From: Chromobotia macracanthus
Lineage: Eukaryota > Chordata > Actinopteri > Cypriniformes > Botiidae
Assembly: GCA_036877525.1 (NCBI GenBank)
Contig: JAZGTH010000001.1
Coordinates: forward strand, 11,618,001-11,682,000
DNA: 64,000 bases
Reading direction: 5' to 3'
A program made the translations under genes and the position numbers. Numbering within the stretch: position 1 is the stretch's first letter; every line of letters begins with the position of its first letter. The notes beneath the pieces are model-generated. The model saw nothing but the letters and a program-made list of their open reading frames with translations. It was not told where the DNA came from and ran no database searches. Positions 14,900 through 27,480 of the stretch are shown here, one piece after another.

Positions 14900-15606
14900 T
14901 GTTAACCTCAAGAAAGACAACTGACAGATGAGATCTGTTTAATATCTTAATTCTTTCTCATAGCAATAACATCAAAAGGAAAGCATCTCAGATGTTTCTC
15001 CTGAGAAAAAGAGACAGAAATCTCAGAAGAGATCTCAACACGTCACAAACTATGCTCAGGTTTGACAAGATACCAAAGTCTGCAATGAAAATTCAGGATT
15101 ATTGAGGTTTCAGTGTGAACTGAAAGATTTCTTATTACATTTATTTAAAATCAGATTTTTAAACTAACTATACATTCTATGTTAATTTTAATGTTTAATG
15201 TTAATTCTATGTTTTGTAGAGTAATATTCTACATGTATTTCAACAATAGTTTCATTTGTATTTATTTTTATTTCTTGCAAATAGAGACTGGTCATTTCTG
15301 TTGTTTTTGGAGTCAGGACAGAAAGTTGTGAATTTTCCCCAATGTGACCATGGCCAAACAGCTAAAAATATTCAGCAACGAGGGCACAGCAACACCTCAT
15401 TCAGGGGTTTCAGAAGATCCATGAAAAGCTTCCAACAAACTGCATATGTAATAAAAAAGGGACGTAGCAAAAACTGATTTCATGGAATAGTGGTAAAGTG
15501 GAAATCTTGGCTTACCAAGAAGAACATCACAGCTCATGTTTAAATTTTTTATGGACGGATGAGTCATAATATAACATTTTGATGCAAGTCTTCCTATATT
15601 TGGTGT

Positions 15607-15649
<43 letters not shown>

Positions 15650-15890
15650 GTCTCGGGACCTGGGTGACTTGTGTTTATTAAAGAAATCAAGCAGACAATG
15701 TACCAGACAGTTCTCAAATATGACATTCAACGATCTGTGTGTGAGCTGAGTTAAAGCGTATTTGGTAATGCAGCAGGACAATGGCCCATAACACAGAATC
15801 AATTTGACATCTGATTGAGTGAAAAGATACAAAAATACAGTTTTGGAGAGGCCTAGTCAAAGTCCTGACTTAAATCCAAGAGAAACAAGG
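14900..15890 (+). pseudogene. Tc1-like transposase pseudogene
   Basis: Remnant reading frame of a DDE transposase, broken by stops (TAA directly after WTDES and after QQDNGP) and by an (AT)n expansion at 15611-15647. Conserved pieces in order are a basic RDR-x-LRRDL segment from the DNA-binding half, WTDES, QQDNGP and SQSPDLNP, all standard Tc1 family landmarks. It cannot make an active enzyme. The outer limits are approximate because the N-terminal portion is barely recognisable. Confidence 0.75.
15611..15647. repeat. (AT)n microsatellite inside the Tc1 relic
   Basis: An uninterrupted TA run directly after the relic of the WTDES region, so it expanded or inserted within the dead transposase gene. 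Confidence 0.95.
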
Positions 15891-15902
15891 TTATAGGGCC
15901 TG

Positions 15903-16030
15903 CTCATCTGGCAAACATTCCTATTCAAAGCGACTTAGCTATACTTTTCATGAGTAAAAGCTTTCCCTGGCAATCGAACTAGTGACCTTGGTATTGCTAG
16001 CATCAAGCTTTACCAGTTGAGCTGTAAAAC
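15903..16030 (-). mobile_element. tRNA-derived SINE nested in the Tc1 element
   Basis: Read on the minus strand it starts with an A-box region (CAGCTCAACTGGTAAAGC), then a B-box (CTAGTTCGATTGCC), and ends with AAGTCGCTTTGAATA. That is the tail common to fish SINEs mobilised by L2/CR1-type LINEs. Orientation is opposite to the host transposon, and it lies just after the SPDLNP motif. Confidence 0.75.
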
Positions 16031-16057
16031 AAAATTTGCTGCCTTTATTCAAATTAC

Positions 16058-16225
16058 ATTTTTAAGTTTAATCAACTTGTAATTTCAACTTAATATTTTA
16101 AATACTGACTTGTGTTACTTTTAAAAATAAGTTTCAACTATTCCTTAAGTTAGAGCAACTCCAGTCAAGATTAAAAATAGTAAGTTGAAATGACATGTGC
16201 AGACAAGTTGATTAAACTTAAAAAT
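16058..16225. mobile_element. MITE with perfect 23-bp terminal inverted repeats
   Basis: 16058-16080 (ATTTTTAAGTTTAATC and on to CAACTTGT) is the exact reverse complement of 16203-16225. A second inner pair (AATTTCAACTTA against TAAGTTGAAAT) extends the pairing. The 168-bp unit sits in the right part of the Tc1 element, next to the SINE. Confidence 0.8.
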
Positions 16226-16413
16226 TTAGTCAAAAGCAGTTGTGCAAAGTGTGGGCCAGAATCCCTCCACAGAGATCCCTCCACAAATGATATGTGATGA
16301 AATCTTTAGGTTCCTTTAGTGCAATATTACATTGTTTGAAAAATCGAAAAAATTCTCCAAAAAAGCAACAATAAAAATATGCTGAGGAGGGCAAATACCT
16401 TTTGATACCACTG

Positions 16414-19400
16414 TATTTGTGTGACAAGATAAAACTAAATGATACAACATTTAATGTGTTTGATGGCACTATCCTTGGTCAGTCAGTAGCGGTGGTGAAA
16501 TATTGATTGTACTCTGCATCTAAACTATAACTCTCAGTTGCCAGTGGGTTTTACCTATTGGCCAATTTTGCACTAAATCATTTTTAATGTATTAATGATT
16601 CATGAATTTTATGTGTGAGCACTGCAGTTTTTTTTACAGATTTTAGATACATACTGCTTTAAACCAACTAGATGATATTTATTTTCTTCTGCAGCATTCC
16701 AGAAGTAGGTAGAGTTGAAAGATTATCAAAGCTTAATTAATGTACAGTATTAGTAGTTTTTTAACCTTTTGGCAACTGCTGAAATATTATCAACAATTCA
16801 GATCTGTGACGTTGAATCAGTGTTCCAGTCATGAAATCAAAAGATTTGGTTGGTCGAGGTAAAAACAGTCTGACCCATCATGCAACGATGTGTTTTTCCT
16901 ACGTTTCTGGCCAGTGTGCTATTACTATTCTGCTCTTGTTATTTTTAATGGAGGTTATGCTCTGGTAAGCACCGTCCAATTGAAGAGAGATGGGGCTTAT
17001 GATTTCTGCTGTATCTTCTGCAGGTGCTGCTGTCCACTGTGAATAAAAGAAACATGAGATAGAACAGGCACATGTGAGGCCTTATCACAGCTAGCCGAGG
17101 GTGCAACAGATAGCTATGCATACAAGCCATAGACCAATCTTTACCTTATTCCTGAGGGGATCTCAAAGTCATAATAAAAATAGTTACTGTAAAAAAGTTT
17201 TGTTGCACTGAAACTTTGAAGTTACAGAGTCATTATCAAAAGAGGTTCATTCTACATTTTTAAAATGTTTGTTGAACATTCTAGATGTGTGAAAATGTGT
17301 TAAATTGGATTGATCTAATTTAGTCCATTGCCAGCTCCTAAAAGCACGTTCATGACACATGTGAGAACCAATTATGCTTTCGCATCAATAACATCAAACT
17401 TGACACAATGTGTCATTGTTGCTTAATGAATCTAATCGCAAAAGTGACTTCACAGCCTTGGCAGAGGGTAAGATCGTCAGTGAATAATGAGTTCAATTAT
17501 AGTCTGTTCCTTACACAAAGCTATTGTCAGAAGATTTGTTTGGAATAGCATACCAAGATACTACTGTTCTGACAGTGTATAATGTGCACAGCATGCCATT
17601 TTTCTGTATGCAACACAGAAAAACAGCAGAATAACCTACTACATTTACCAAAAGTATATAATAGTATACACTGCAACAGTGCACTGCAAGGATTACGAGA
17701 CCCCACAATCCACATTGCACTTGACCTGTCTATTACAGTGGATGAATAGAAAAATCAGCTGTGACTTTCTTGATTATTTCATTTGCCTGAGAAAGGTTAT
17801 TTTGTACACAACATTAATAAAAATACAAAGTAAACAGTTGTTTATTTAGTGTTTCATAGATTATATCTGATTATATCTATGTGACAAAAAGTGTGGTAAC
17901 AATGTAACAATGGATTTATTGACAAATGTACTGTGAAATAATGGCTACAGTCTCACTAATTTTAACTAATTTTAAGAGTAAACAGCACACAGTATATACA
18001 ACACAATATTCAGTAAATAGTATGGCACACTATTCAGTAAATAGTTATTCAGTATTCCTTTCCAAACATATGCAAATTTCTTATTGTCCTCTTTGGAGCC
18101 TGGCAGCCATGGTCACTGTGATATGTCATTGTAAGATTCTTCAAATTCTCTTTAATATCTCTTTTTGTGTTTTTTTGGAAACACCATATTAGTTTGGAAC
18201 AACATGAAGTTCAGCAAATGATGACAGTATATCATTACTGGGTGAATGATGTCTTTAAAAGTAACACCCTATGAGCAAGAAAAGAGCAAATGTAGACAAA
18301 ATGGTAAACACATGACAGCAAATCTATACCGGTGACTCAGGGGTTTTTTGCATCATGCCGATTCTACAAAATAACCTTGCACAGATTTTTGTAGGATGTT
18401 TACAAAGGAAACTCCTGAGGAGAGCAGCTAGTGTGCAGGAATTTTGCCATATATCTGTTGGATTGTGGAATGGTGTCAAATAAATGATTGCAACTCTTTC
18501 CAGTGTTACAAGCATTAACTGAAAATATTTACAACCCATCTTAATTAAAATGCTACCAGATAGCAGATAAAAAATAGATTGCCCCGAAAAAATTGGGTAA
18601 AATATCAATAAAATAATATCGATAATCATAATTTAATAAAATCACTTAGCAAATTTGTTTTGGCTGCTCTAAAATATTAAAAGTAAAACTAAACTAGAAA
18701 ACACTGAGAAACTGGGTCAACTTTTGTTGTTTTTAAAGTCTTTAGGAAAAAGTTGGACTTGACTTAAAAAAAACACTGTTGTGTCTCTCTTAAACAGCTA
18801 TAAGGTATTGAGATATAATTCACTAGTATTGAGATTCAGTATAATTCACTAAGGAACTAGCCTGCAGTTTTGCTAATAATTGCAGTCTGTCGCCACATTC
18901 CTCTTATCTCTTTAAGTGAGACGTGCCAGTCAGTCACTCATACTGTGCACATGTGCATGTGCCCTGTATCCCTTGCTGTACCACAGCCTATTTAACGTGC
19001 CAATGTCCCTTCAGTTGCATTTGCTCCCAGCAATACAGCCTCAATTTTCTGATAAGAGAAAGCTGAATTTGTCAAGAGATACTTTTTATATAGATGTGAA
19101 ACAGATAGAGAAGGTAGTAACTCTTAAAGAAGCACCTAATGCCTTCATCCTGTTTGTATGAAGCAAAAGGTGCAGTCTGCATCCACCGATAAAGTGATCG
19201 CAAGTGACAGATTTAAAATGGCTGGGGACATGCTTTTATTTGCCATTGAATCATAGGCCAAACACGAGGGCCGTGGCAAGGCCTTTTGACTCTGTAGTAC
19301 TGCAGTAGATCTTTGACTCATACTGAAGACAAGGTTAGATGTTAACATAAAATCACTCAGAAGTGGCATTAAAATGAGTGGATCTATACGTGAGAGTATG

Positions 19401-19632
19401 TTATTTAGTAATGATTGCAGGGTAAATAAAGAAGACCTTTGAATTGGCACGTCAACACTTCATCTTTAGCCTCTTAATTATTATTTATATAGAATATTAT
19501 CTTATGTTTATATATCAGCTGCTTTTCAAACGCAGCAGGCAGTGAATGCTTTTCTGATGCATTGTGGCTTTGTTTACAGCTATTCAGTGCTTTCCAAAAG
19601 TGTTCTGAACTGCCAGAGGAATTCAGAGTGTC
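16414..19632. other. Intergenic, no gene
   Basis: AT-rich. Short direct repeats occur at 18008-18055 (ATTCAGTAAATAGT copies) and 18806-18854 (TATTGAGAT and ATAATTCACTA copies). A MITE end is at 18190-18260. Nothing coding is recognised. Confidence 0.75.
18190..18260. mobile_element. MITE 3' end, 'AATAGTTCACCC' family
   Basis: AGTTTGGAACAACATGAAG, AGCAAATGATGACAG and GGGTGAATGATGTCTTTAAA match the right-hand end expected for the same family as 45559-45802. The left end was not found. Confidence 0.5.
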
Positions 19633-20053
19633 TTAAAGGAATAGTTCACTAAAAACTTAATTTTTTTTTCTGTGCAGTAAGTTTCAAAGCACCATAAAAG
19701 GATCTTATATATATAGATATATATAGACTTATATATATGATATATGAATCTTCTAAAGCCTTTCAATAGTATGAGAAGCAGGCCAAAACTGTAGTCATTA
19801 TTTGCTGAAAATCTTGACATTGACTTTGTCACCAAAGCATTTGAATTCTATTTAATTAATCATCAAAAACACATTCAATAATTGTTAAATTCCAGCAGTT
19901 TTTTCCACACAGTTCCATCATATTCAAAATTCAAAATCATATGACTTCATATTACTCGATATTAGCCTTAGTCCCTGTTTATTTTAATTGCATGGAAAAG
20001 ACCAAGCACTGCAAAAGTCAGTATTTTTATTTTTGGTGACCTATTCCTTTTAA
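19633..20053. mobile_element. MITE with GGAATAGTTCAC terminal inverted repeats
   Basis: The left end TTAAAGGAATAGTTCACTAA pairs with the right end, which reversed reads TTAAAAGGAATAGGTCACCA. The roughly 420-bp unit has no transposase and an internal AT-rich patch (19706-19745). The end type is one I recall as widespread in cyprinid genomes; class assignment (hAT-like) is an inference. Confidence 0.75.
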
Positions 20054-22449
20054 TAAAACTATCAGACCCTTTTCCTTTGAAGTCCTTTTTCTCCTGACAT
20101 TGGTGCTGAAAATAATTTTTACATCCCATTTTTTTTTCTGTTCTTTGTTTCCTCAGTTCCCAGCCTCCTGGACAGCTCTGGGCTAGTAATGCTACCTCTG
20201 TTGGTTTAGAAGCCCTTCATCAGTTCTCATAGCACCAGAAACAGAGTGCAATGTGCCTCCAGAGGTCAGGCTGAGCTTTCAGCCCTGAGTAGGCTTTTCT
20301 GAAAAGCCAGGGATACGGCCAGATTCAAGAGGATGAAATCCACTTAGACCATTTGAAGGCACCAGAAAAAGTCACAGAGGCATTCGTGTTGTATTTTATT
20401 TACGCTTGTATGTACACATATGCACACTGCAAGCAAATCACTAAGTGCCAGGACCGCACTGCCCCCTTGTACCAATTTTGAGGGAAAAAGAGAGGAAAAA
20501 AGAAAAAGCAAAGAGAATCTTGCTTTAGAAGTACGAGCTTTGACCCAGAAATGTCAAATGACTTTTCTATACCGTATGCTTAGCATGGGGGAAGTTATGC
20601 AAGGACAATCATGTGGCACAAATGATCAAGCTCAAATGGCTCCACTCGGATTCACAGCGGAGCTGCTAATTTGGGGAACTGACACCAATTTTCAGCGGGC
20701 CACGCATTGCTGCGTGATGCACACTTCTCCCTCTTCTTATTTACTCTTAAATGCCAGAGAAACATTGCCTTGCTCTGTTAGTACTAGGACAACATTTTAA
20801 AGCTGAAAGACATTTGTGTGGTTTTAGAATCAGGTGGAGGTTTTATCATACTGTAACAGCACTGAAGTGTTTGGCATTTGTGGTTGATATTCTCCTGACA
20901 CTGTCTATATTCAGGCAACATAACAGCATTTGTGAGGGCAGTGTTGCAAAATTCACCAGGGATGATTCCTCCATGAATGGATGAATAACACTAAGTTTCC
21001 CACCTGTTTATTCATTACACAGAACTCTATTAATCAGATGCTGAGCGACTCATGTGTCTATACTGGAAACTTTGATAAACTGTGTTAATCTCCTGAGACG
21101 CAGCACTTTATTTTTGTCCTCTGTGGAGGACATTTGTTTGCATGCCACAGTTTTATATCCTAGTGCACCATGAAAAGGACATCTTAGGATGCAGAGATGA
21201 TCTTTCAGGAGAGTACACGCTGGGGGGTTTGGCCATGACAACTGCGTCTCGGTTTTTAGACACAATTGCTATTTTTTGTATAACAAGTTGCCCAAAAATA
21301 TATAAAATATGTTGATATAAAATTAGACACTGAATGAGGCTGAGAGCATCCATTGTTGACCATCTTTACACAAACTTTGCAATCGGGGAAACAAATATTA
21401 CATCAATCATTCATTAATAACATAGTTTAGAAACCATGTCCAAATTTTGGTTCATATTTAGTGGGATTTTTTGTAGATTTCTGTGGCAAAATGATTATAA
21501 AGGATTTTGATTATCCTGTTAAATTGTAGCACTTCTAATTTATATCTAGGCCTATATCGTTATGCAGTTAGTTTATGCTAACAGAGAAAACGACTGAAGG
21601 CTATAGGCTAAAATGATTTGTGAATACATATTTTGCATATAATATCTTTTGTTTCTTCAGAGCACATAAATAAAATATTTCAAACATATTTTTGTCTGTT
21701 TTTGCAGGGTCCTAGGAGATTTCTTCTGTCTTTAGCCCCTAAAATACATGTGAGAATGTAGACAGTCTATCATTAGCATGATCTACACCATCTGTTATAG
21801 TTGTGTGTTTGTGCACTTGATGAAGTTTTGGTGAACCCTTGAGGGTACTGGAAGGAGAGTAAGATGCAACATTTCTGACTTCTCTAATTGGCACAGCGTG
21901 TCCTGATTCCATTTGTTTGGGGATTTGCATGGTAGACCGGCTTAGGTTACCATGCTAGTTGGAAACATTTCAGACTTTAAACTCTTTAATGAGCCTTCCA
22001 TCTTTCGGCCAACACAGTTCCTGCAAAGTTGTGATTGGATTGTAGAATGTTATTAAGACTTTCTGCTCATAATAGTAGTAATTTATCCTCTAATATTATT
22101 TAAATGAGGGCAGAATGACAGAATCTCTCATTGGTTGAATGAATGGATCCCGCGGGCATTAGTGCACTGGAGTGTTCCGTGTGGTACAGCATGCTGAAAT
22201 GAGAGGTTTAATATTTCATCCTCATTGGAGACATTAGGATATAGCCATGTCTTACTGTACCATGAAGGAATGAAACCACTTTTAACTTCCTGCCAGGGGT
22301 ATACTTCATCAGCATGCAGGGTGATTATTTCTTTGGAATGAAGGCTTAGCAGGAAGTCACACTTCAATTCAGGAAAAGGTCAAAATTATTCAGACAGTAT
22401 AAATAGACTTTATTTAGTTGGGAGAAACAAGGTTGTTTGCAAAATTATG

Positions 22450-22480
22450 CTCTCTCTCTCTCTCTCTACCTCTCTCTCTA
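22450..22480. repeat. CT microsatellite
   Basis: CT dinucleotides from 22450 to 22467, one ACC interruption, then CT again to 22479. Confidence 0.9.
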
Positions 22481-23879
22481 CTTACAGTATTTTATTTTGG
22501 GGTCCTGCTGTTTAAAAACATACAGCCAAGAGGTGGCACTCCATGCATATCTGAGGGTCTAACAGAACCACAAGGATGAACTGTGTCTTTTGCATACCAG
22601 TTTTGCTCTGAAATGGTGAAACAACAAGCTGTCCATGAGTTTCCCATTTGTGCATCAAGGTCCATTTCTTGCATGTGCCACCGAGCACCTGTCAGACCCT
22701 CTGTCCTTATGTCACACCCAAACCCTCGAGCTTTTGACATGGGTGAACATCCAGGTGCGGACCTCATACTTCGCACCACGCTGTCACGCAGTAGATAAAC
22801 TATTTAGAGTAAAGGTTAAAGCAAGGACACAATGGGCATCGGCCAGTGTATGTCTCCTCATTAGGAGAGCAACACCAAATCAATTGCTTGTTTTCCCTCC
22901 AAGCACACACACACATACACATAAACTCTCTCTTTCTTGCAGCCCTGAGGCTCTCAAGGGGCCTGTACTCTTGATTGCTTATTTTACCTGGGTTCCAGCT
23001 GGGGCATATGCATCACGCTGGCACACTGTACGAGTGACTCAATCAGCCACTGCCCTGTGGAAACTCTGCCAATCACTCGACTGCCTTTGATCCTATCCGG
23101 CGCCCATGCCATTCCTCTGCACGCCACTCCGCACATGAAAAGATGTTGGCTTTCGCGTGTCTGCAGGTGCCTATCACCTACATGCAGTCTGTGGCTACAT
23201 ATAATCAAAATGTAGTTGTTTTGGAAAAAAAAAACAAAAAACAAGGTCAGAGGAAGTAAATGCACTTGTGGTGTGTTCAGAAATTCTGCTGTTGTTTACC
23301 TCAAGGTTGTCCTTCAATCTGGGACCACTACAGTGGTTGTATCGCAAGCAATTTAAAATTATGTGTAAATCATGTAAATACTCACTCAGAATAAATTGAG
23401 CACATGCCCGAACTGCTCCAGATAAATTAATTTGGTTGCTTATCTCCCCATCGATTTAACTGCACATGTCTATCACAAAACTCAGCAAGCCGAATAAAGC
23501 ATGCAGTCATTCAGCGTAGTCATAGTGAAGGAGCACTTCTCAGAAAAATCTGTTAATATTGATGGATAGGGGCTGAAACTGTTACTGTTAACTCAAAACA
23601 TTTACATTCCATGGATCTAATAACTAATACTGAAACTTGTGAACATTGTAAACGTTACATGCTTCCCTGAGCCTAGATCAGTCTGAGTAGCAGTAGTAAA
23701 TGTGATAGTAAGTGGTGAGTGTTGAGAGGTTGGAGACCTGATTAACCTCCAGTTATTCTGGACATGCCCATGTTTTCTGCACCAATCAGATTGATTGGCA
23801 GCAACTGTGAAGACAATATAAAGCCTGTTTCATGAGTTGAGCAGGTTTGCTGGCCGTTGGTGTGGTAGCAGACTATGCT

Positions 23880-23913
23880 ATAGGAATTCAGAGTCTCATC
23901 TCTGAATTCCTAT
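23880..23913. repeat. Perfect 14-bp inverted repeat, 6-nt loop
   Basis: ATAGGAATTCAGAG, loop TCTCAT, then CTCTGAATTCCTAT. It lies about 60 bases after a TATA-like word. Confidence 0.85.
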
Positions 23914-24529
23914 TGTTTTCCTCCTTGTGGTAATATAATTTCACTACTTTTGTCTTCTGTTCTCATTGTCTTATCACTTCAATTATGTTGGAGTCTTATT
24001 TGACTATTTGGTGGGTGTTGGGGTGCCACCACATGGGTCATGATCCAAAGCTAATCTTTGATCAGACTAGTGATGTGTAAGAATATTAGGAATTTTGACC
24101 CCAGTATGTGCATGCTACAAATTCATTGTAGTATTTATATTTTAATAGTTTTTCAAACACGACCATTTGATCGTAATATCTATAATATGGTATATCTAGC
24201 ACATCAAGAGTTTAATTTGCATTTGAATTTGGTCCTGTAATGGGATGCAGTGATCTTAGTGGGATGTTTTTGGTTGAGCACATCATTATAAAAAGGGTTG
24301 CAAGTTTCTTTTCAGTATTAACAGCTGAATGTTGTTGAGACCTCAGACAGTTTTTGTGTTCACTATAAATTTTGATAGCTTTGCCAAAGTCTTGTTCCAG
24401 ACCCATTTAGACTTCATAAAGATGAATGGGGCACTATTATGATCTCAGCCTAAAACACTCTCAGCAACCATTGCTATAACCTTTATGTTTGTGTGTACGT
24501 ATATCTGAAGTGCAGCTAAGGAGTCACAT

Positions 24530-24665
24530 TACAATGGCCACAGAAAGTACTGGACACTTAAACCATACTTAGTGTATGAATGTTATGTACATATATGTAC
24601 AAATGAAACCAAGTGACACTTATTTTTAGAAAATGATGGAACTGTACACTTTTAAGCAAATATTT
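24530..24665. mobile_element. Possible Tc1-type MITE relic
   Basis: Words such as GGCCACAGAAAGTACTGGAC and GTGACACTTATTTTTAGAAA resemble the non-autonomous Tc1 relatives of fish genomes. No clear inverted end was found, so this is weak. Confidence 0.3.
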
Positions 24666-24954
24666 TTTTATTATATACATTATATTGTCTGGCTGGGACC
24701 TATGCATGTGGTTTCTGTGATAGGCCACCTGTGTGAACCTGGGGAAACTGGCTTTATAGATCTACTGAAACAGTGTTTGCCAGTGTGCTGCGCCCCTGGT
24801 TCCTAGAAAAATCAAAGGTGGTGTTTTAAACATTGAAATTGAAGTTGGATGAAAGGAAAACTTTGAAACTAATATTTTAAAAATAAAAATCCTAAAGGGA
24901 AGGCCAGGCAACCAATCAGTAGCCTTTTGGGGTACATGCTTGGGGTACAATGTT

Positions 24955-24976
24955 TGTGCGTGTGCGTGTGCGTGTT
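24955..24976. repeat. Short (TGTGCG)n tandem
   Basis: Three to four copies of TGTGCG. A direct repeat of TTGGGGTACA lies immediately upstream (24928-24950). Confidence 0.8.
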
Positions 24977-27369
24977 GAGCCTCTTCTCTGCCAACAAATT
25001 CAGCCAGACATCAGAGTCCTCATTAATGCATTGATATTACATGCCATTAGGTGGAAACAATTAGGTATATTATGTTAAGGATATTTTGAGTGTTTCTGAA
25101 CAAACTTTAATAGGCATATTAAACTTTAACTGGTGTAAAGGTCAAAATGGATAGATTAGGCTAGATTAATTTGTTGTTGATTTTCACATCCTTTTATGCG
25201 ATTTTAATTCATTTTAATGGTTGCCGATTTATTTCGTGACATTGTTTCTAAGGGCAGTGTGGGGAGGTGTGGGATCACATCTGGACTAAAATCCTGCATT
25301 AAAAATGACTTTAAATAGACTTAGTATCTTAAAATAGACCTAGTTAAAAATGTGTTTGAATAGGGTTGGAACTAAACTCTGCAGTAAAAAAGATTTAAAT
25401 TTAATGATCTGACTTTAAATTGAATTTAAATTTTTTTTTTACAAAAATCTATTGTTAAATTTCCTGTTCCCAAAGCATTGTTTGCATTCTAAGTTATTGA
25501 TTGCACATGCTGATTTTTTTATTTTTTGATGTAGGCCATGTATTCAGACATGCCGAAACAATGAATTAAATCCTCATAAGTGAACAAAAGACTTATGGAA
25601 TCCAATTTTCCATCCCTTCCAGAAATATGAGATGTATTTTAACTTCAGATGAATTGTTTGCTGAATACATTTGTGAACTGATGCCATTTACTGGAGATGC
25701 TGAGGTATTGCTCAAAGGCAAATGTGCTTAGTATTGAAAACAGTTGATGACTAAGGGGACAAGATATTTTTTATTAAAACTTGTGCTGACGCTGTAGAAC
25801 TATAAACGCTTCCCTGAGGCATACAGAGAGGATATTACTAATATTTGTGCTTTGATTACATAAACCGTTTACACATGCTATTTGAAGTGAACTGGGAATA
25901 TTTCTTTTTGCCTTGAGGGAAAACCGGCTTCTCATTCTAAAAAGCAGTTGGCCTTACTTGGATACTGAATCCAGTGGAGCTGTAAGAAGACAAAATACAA
26001 TTTTCTGTATTTTTACAGACAAGTGTGTAATTGCTGGTTCCTCAAATTGTCTAACAATTTGCGTCCATCTTCTGCAAATGTGCTTGTGAGCACGGTGCTT
26101 GCTAATTGAATTTCCATTCAGTAATTCAGTGAAGGTTTAGTCAAATGTGTATACAATGTAGTGTGTTTTGTTATTCAACTCTATGGATAAATAGGGCTAG
26201 AAGTAGCATTATATACTAATGATATACTGTGCTCATTGGTGTAATACCCATGGTTTACAGGGTGGTGTGTATTAGTCAAACAAACAATCTCCAATCATTA
26301 TACAAGTTTCTTTTGAGGAACGAAAAAAGCATATATTTCCTTAACATCATTCCATTGATAGTAATTAAACATGATTTTTATAGAGCCATAAAAATGAGAG
26401 GCATTTTTAATAAATCTATCACAATGAGAAGTAATTTTATACGATTTTATAAGATTCTTTATATAATGAATCACAGCAACAATCATTTTGAACAGCTAAT
26501 CATGTATTTATCTTTGATACAAATTATACAGGTCAATAATCTGAGATTAGACTAAAGAGATTAAAATTTGGAACCAAATTGCAGTATAAATGAAGGAAGC
26601 TTAATGGTGCGTTGAAATGACTTTCATTCCAAAGAGCTTGTTGCTGTGTCTTCGAAATTTTCTAAATATCTGACTTTCCTTTGCTTGTGTGATGCATGTC
26701 ATTTACTTTAGCGTTTCCTATGGATTATGTATTTGTGGTTTATACAGTAGTTTAGGCATTTTTTTTTATTGCGCTCTTTGAAAATGAGCTCACCACATAT
26801 CACTAAGATCTACAGAATAAATAAACATAGTATACACATATACAGTGTATACGTGTGTACTGTATGTACTAGAGAGGCATCATACCATCAGATGTATTTG
26901 TTTCTGTCTTTTGACAACATGTCATCTATTCTTTACACCCCCGGGTCCTTTGTGTGTCTCACAGTCTCACTGTTTTTGTTTCAGAAAAGTCTTTCTGCAC
27001 CAGCACCATCGCACCAGTAAGATAATGCTTGTGTAATGGTGTTGAGACATCACATCAAATTTATCATTCTAATGGCTCGTTATACATCTGCCACATCTGT
27101 AATGACAGCGGGATAAAAACTGCCGCTTGATTTACCTCACTGACATAGTCCATTGGATTTTAGTTTGGGGAGAATTTGCATAAAGTGAATAGCCACAGGA
27201 CTACAAGGGAGGGGCATACTGAGCCATTAAAAAATGCAGAATCATAAAAACTGGCCCTCAGGGAACAACATATTAACAACAACTCCCAGAGGAGTTTATG
27301 AGTGGACCAGAGCAGTAGGTAAACTAATATGACCTTTTGGAATCCAATGCAACTTTCTTCTCTGTGTTT

Positions 27370-27480
27370 GGCTTGGACAATGTTAAGGTCATTGCTTCAA
27401 TTCCCAGGGAATGCACATAGTGTATACATACTGTATGTATAGCGTGATGTAAACTTGTTGTTTTTGATAAATGTATAAGT
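27370..27480 (+). mobile_element. SINE fragment (B-box and tail)
   Basis: AAGGTCATTGCTTCAATTCC followed by CAGGGAATGCACATAGTGTA matches the B-box half of the tRNA-headed SINE at 32353 and 15903. The A-box half is missing or unrecognisable. Confidence 0.5.

Larger units (their letters stand above)
14585..16413 (+). mobile_element. Decayed Tc1/mariner transposon with nested insertions
   Basis: The ends are inverted: CTGTGCCTTAAAAAGTATTT at the left and, reversed, CAGTGGTATCAAAAGGTATT at the right, both continuing into TGCCC and both flanked by TA, the Tc1/mariner target. Between them lie transposase relics in one orientation: RKRDRNLRRDLN near 15009-15045, WTDES at 15552-15566, QQDNGP at 15771-15788 and RPSQSPDLNPRE near 15849-15884. 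The last three share one frame despite an intervening (AT)n tract. WTDES and QQDNGP carry the second and part of the third DDE catalytic region. A SINE and a MITE sit in the right part, which explains the length above the usual 1.2-1.6 kb. Confidence 0.85.

Noticed and set aside
15397..15832. Two minus-strand frames of about 100 codons with Ile-Tyr runs
   Set aside because: They are antisense shadows of the Tc1 transposase relic; the Ile-Tyr run is the AT microsatellite.
22492..23090. Overlapping open frames on both strands, up to 151 codons
   Set aside because: No recognisable domain, mutually overlapping on opposite strands, no splice pattern. The stretch is simply less AT-rich.
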